A stretch of 21,567 nucleotides of DNA, taken from IMG/VR virus record IMGVR_UViG_3300008954_000321, positions 1-21,567 of that record, one strand, 5' to 3'. Below, piece by piece: positions 19,912-21,567 of this stretch (positions are counted from its first letter, which is position 1; each line of letters starts with the position of its first letter). Made by a program: the position numbers and the translations under genes. This DNA is from a virus. The notes under the pieces are model-generated. The model did not search any database. It saw only the letters and a list, made by a program, of their open reading frames with translations, and was not told where the DNA came from.

Positions 19912-21206
19912 TATATGTCTATCTTCAATTTAAACGAATAATCGTCATCTTCATTTTTCAGTACTGGATTAGCTAAAGTTGCCACACCCATTAAGTTTTT
20001 ATGTTCGTCATATATTGCAATTCTTGAAATATACACTTGTCTTTTAAAATCAGCATTGTGCCCCATATAGCTTGACGATACTACATTAGCTATCAATTTA
20101 TTTTCATTTTCCTGATAAACTTGGGACGAGGAAATCGCGATTTTCTTTTGTCCATATTTTATATATGACGGATTATTAGAATAATTCACTTCGCCCTTTT
20201 TGGCATGCGCAAACATGGTGACAACCTGTGTGTCTGTTTGTCCCCTAAAAGACAGATTAAAAGAAGCAGACACAAAATTTCCGCCGGCGGTCGTTTGATT
20301 AACACCATCTAGCGCGCCGGCTCCGAAATAGATCCAGCGCGGCCTGTCGCTGGTTGTATCGCTTTTGATCGGAATGGAATCACCCTCAAGTTGCCAAGAT
20401 CCTGTTAACAATAGGAAGCCTTCATCGTAAAGAACAACGCCGGCCACAGAACCTGAGCCAGTAGAGCCTGCGGGCCCGACTTGTACAAGTTCTCCATTTC
20501 GCTTTTCATCTCTAAGTTCGCCAACAAGTGAGCCTGTAAAATACCACTTGAGAGAAACTGTGCCGGGTTGCAACTGGGTGCCATAAAATATTGACGGTAT
20601 GGAAACTAAGTTAATAATTTGGTTGTCTTTGTTCCAGTTCCAGTATACACCATCAGCGGCATCCATAGCGCCGCCTTGTGATTCTACTAGATAGTGACGA
20701 CTTCGAGTCTCTCCATAAAAATTTAACCGGTTCTTCAAAGCAAAATAAAATGGATGAAGGGGGGCGCCGGTGGCTGTGCGGGTGCCCGTATTGGTGTCAA
20801 CAACCGTATCTCTTTGACTAGGATTGGCCATATAATAACGGTGTATGGATGCTGACATTGGGTAGCTACTGGTTATAGTATCACCAAAGACGAATTCATT
20901 ACTATAGCTAGCAGGACTAGCTGTTCTGAAGCTGGCGCCGGCGGAATCCTTTGTGATAAACGGATAAATTGACTTCGCGGTCGACGGCTTTGCAGGTGTG
21001 CCGCGGTCAATTACACGATCAATATTATACTCGTATAAACTTATGTGGCCTTCTGGAACATTATAAACGTCGTGCGATAAGACACCAGATTGTTCTGGTA
21101 TGCTATTGTAAAATACACGACTATCAAATATTAAAAACTCAACGCGAGGATGGGCTCGCATTGTGTTGATTATAATATCTTTGTCCGAGAACTTCTTTAG
21201 GGACAT
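19911..21206 (-). CDS. Putative virion (tail or receptor-related) structural protein
   Basis: This 431-residue protein has no enzyme motif. The N-terminus (MSLKKFSDKDIIINTMRAHP, then VEFLIFDSRVFYNSIPEQSG) and GHISLYEYNIDR resemble, as far as I recall, a recurring structural family in marine T4-like phages. The middle is rich in Gly, Ser, Thr and aromatic residues, consistent with a beta-rich fold (SLKWYFTGSLVGEL; GVVLYDEGFLLLTG). The last about 110 residues form a module shared with the neighbouring gene: VNYSNNPSYI, a strand segment, then VYISRIAIYDEHKNLMGVAT and LKIDI at the end. A beta-rich tail, baseplate or fibre component is the best guess. It is followed at once by the HExxH gene. Confidence 0.72.
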   Translation of the reverse strand: MSLKKFSDKDIIINTMRAHPRVEFLIFDSRVFYNSIPEQSGVLSHDVYNVPEGHISLYEYNIDRVIDRGTPAKPSTAKSIYPFITKDSAGASFRTASPASYSNEFVFGDTITSSYPMSASIHRYYMANPSQRDTVVDTNTGTRTATGAPLHPFYFALKNRLNFYGETRSRHYLVESQGGAMDAADGVYWNWNKDNQIINLVSIPSIFYGTQLQPGTVSLKWYFTGSLVGELRDEKRNGELVQVGPAGSTGSGSVAGVVLYDEGFLLLTGSWQLEGDSIPIKSDTTSDRPRWIYFGAGALDGVNQTTAGGNFVSASFNLSFRGQTDTQVVTMFAHAKKGEVNYSNNPSYIKYGQKKIAISSSQVYQENENKLIANVVSSSYMGHNADFKRQVYISRIAIYDEHKNLMGVATLANPVLKNEDDDYSFKLKIDI

Positions 21207-21217
21207 AACAGCCCCCC

Positions 21218-21567
21218 TTAGTAATCCAGCCTGACGCGGAGGGTTAATTCATTTGTTGGATCTTTGCGCAGCGGCTCAGACAGCTTGGCAGTGGCTAACA
21301 GTTCGCCGGCGGCACTATACATGCCCACAGTGGTTATATATGATATTGGAATATCACTAGAGATGTTTTTAACAACAATTGAGGCGCCCGAAACATAAGT
21401 TGGGTTTGTACTATAGTTAAATTTATTCCAAGGCACACGACAGAAGAAGATGTTTGAATTGATCTCTGTTGTGTTGTTGAAAGCAATGTTCGTGATCCTG
21501 TGGCGTAATGCGTTGCAGGCGCCTGAAATTGAGGAACCGGTCATAACCCCCAGAAGCGATTTACAAC
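21218..21567 (-). CDS. C-terminal part of a structural protein cut by the right window edge
   Basis: The frame continues past the ATG at 21544 with no stop up to the window edge, and no ribosome site is apparent before that ATG. I treat it as the 3' end of a longer gene. The visible end (KFNYSTNPTYV, then ISYITTVGMYSAAGELLATA and LRVRLDY) aligns with the end of the 431-residue protein, apart from an insertion in that one. The common features are NYS-x-NP-x-Y, an aromatic turn, a Leu-rich strand pair, PL-x-K and a hydrophobic final strand ending in L-D/I. The two genes lie 11 bases apart with a G-rich ribosome site. They are probably paralogues sharing a C-terminal attachment or oligomerisation module. 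Confidence 0.7.
   Translation of the reverse strand, partial: CKSLLGVMTGSSISGACNALRHRITNIAFNNTTEINSNIFFCRVPWNKFNYSTNPTYVSGASIVVKNISSDIPISYITTVGMYSAAGELLATAKLSEPLRKDPTNELTLRVRLDY

Noticed and set aside
1-21567. CRISPR arrays, tRNA genes, insertion sequences or an attachment site
   Set aside because: No regularly spaced repeats, cloverleaf pattern, transposase or integrase was found on either strand by reading.

Overview
The window reads as a stretch of a tailed double-stranded DNA phage of the T4-like myovirus kind, probably one of the divergent T4 relatives common in marine metagenomes. The evidence is a T4-type portal (gp20-like) next to a T4-type large terminase (gp17-like), a Mre11/Rad50 (gp47/gp46) recombination nuclease, a DnaG-type primase and a RuvC-fold nuclease. 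Every gene I accept lies on the minus strand, so transcription runs right to left. Genes are packed with ATGA or TAATG overlaps and mostly strong AGGAG-type ribosome sites. A Gram-negative host is inferred from these sites, sigma70-like promoters and spanin-like membrane proteins. No tRNA, rRNA, CRISPR array, IS element or integrase is seen.

In transcription order the layout is as follows. (1) Right edge to 19.9 kb: two structural proteins sharing a C-terminal module, the first cut by the window edge. (2) 19.9-17.4 kb: a small HExxH protein, a RuvC-like nuclease, a self-contained FKBP/SlyD-SAP gene with its own promoter and terminator, then a promoter and the primase. (3) 17.4-13.1 kb: a tagged 326-residue protein, a 39-residue membrane peptide, and a 1038-residue polypeptide fusing Mre11 nuclease to Rad50 ATPase. 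(4) 13.1-10.1 kb: a membrane-active-looking tagged protein, an FtsZ/tubulin-like GTPase, two more tagged small proteins and a ParB/sulfiredoxin-like protein. (5) 10.1-8.5 kb: small proteins and a lysis-like set (holin-like, i-spanin-like, and a secreted protein with a C-terminal anchor). (6) 8.5-5.9 kb: a zinc-ribbon protein and more tagged proteins. (7) 5.9 kb to the left edge: terminase, portal, three putative head or virion proteins, a DUF1360-like membrane protein, and the start of a gene that may be the prohead protease.

The most striking signal is a shared N-terminal peptide of about 15 residues. Six otherwise unrelated proteins begin M-[KN]-hydrophobic-[ST]-[KE]-x-x-[LI]-[KR]-x-[IA]-[IV], followed by a Glu-rich segment, and two more begin with a second type (MK-x3-E-x-W-x3-L). 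In most of them a Leu/Ile-x-Glu triplet falls at residues 12-14, which is the reported cleavage preference of the T4 prohead protease. The inference is that these are capsid-targeting tags that load proteins into the prohead for injection into the host. Genes for tagged proteins flank the tubulin-like gene and precede the terminase-portal block.
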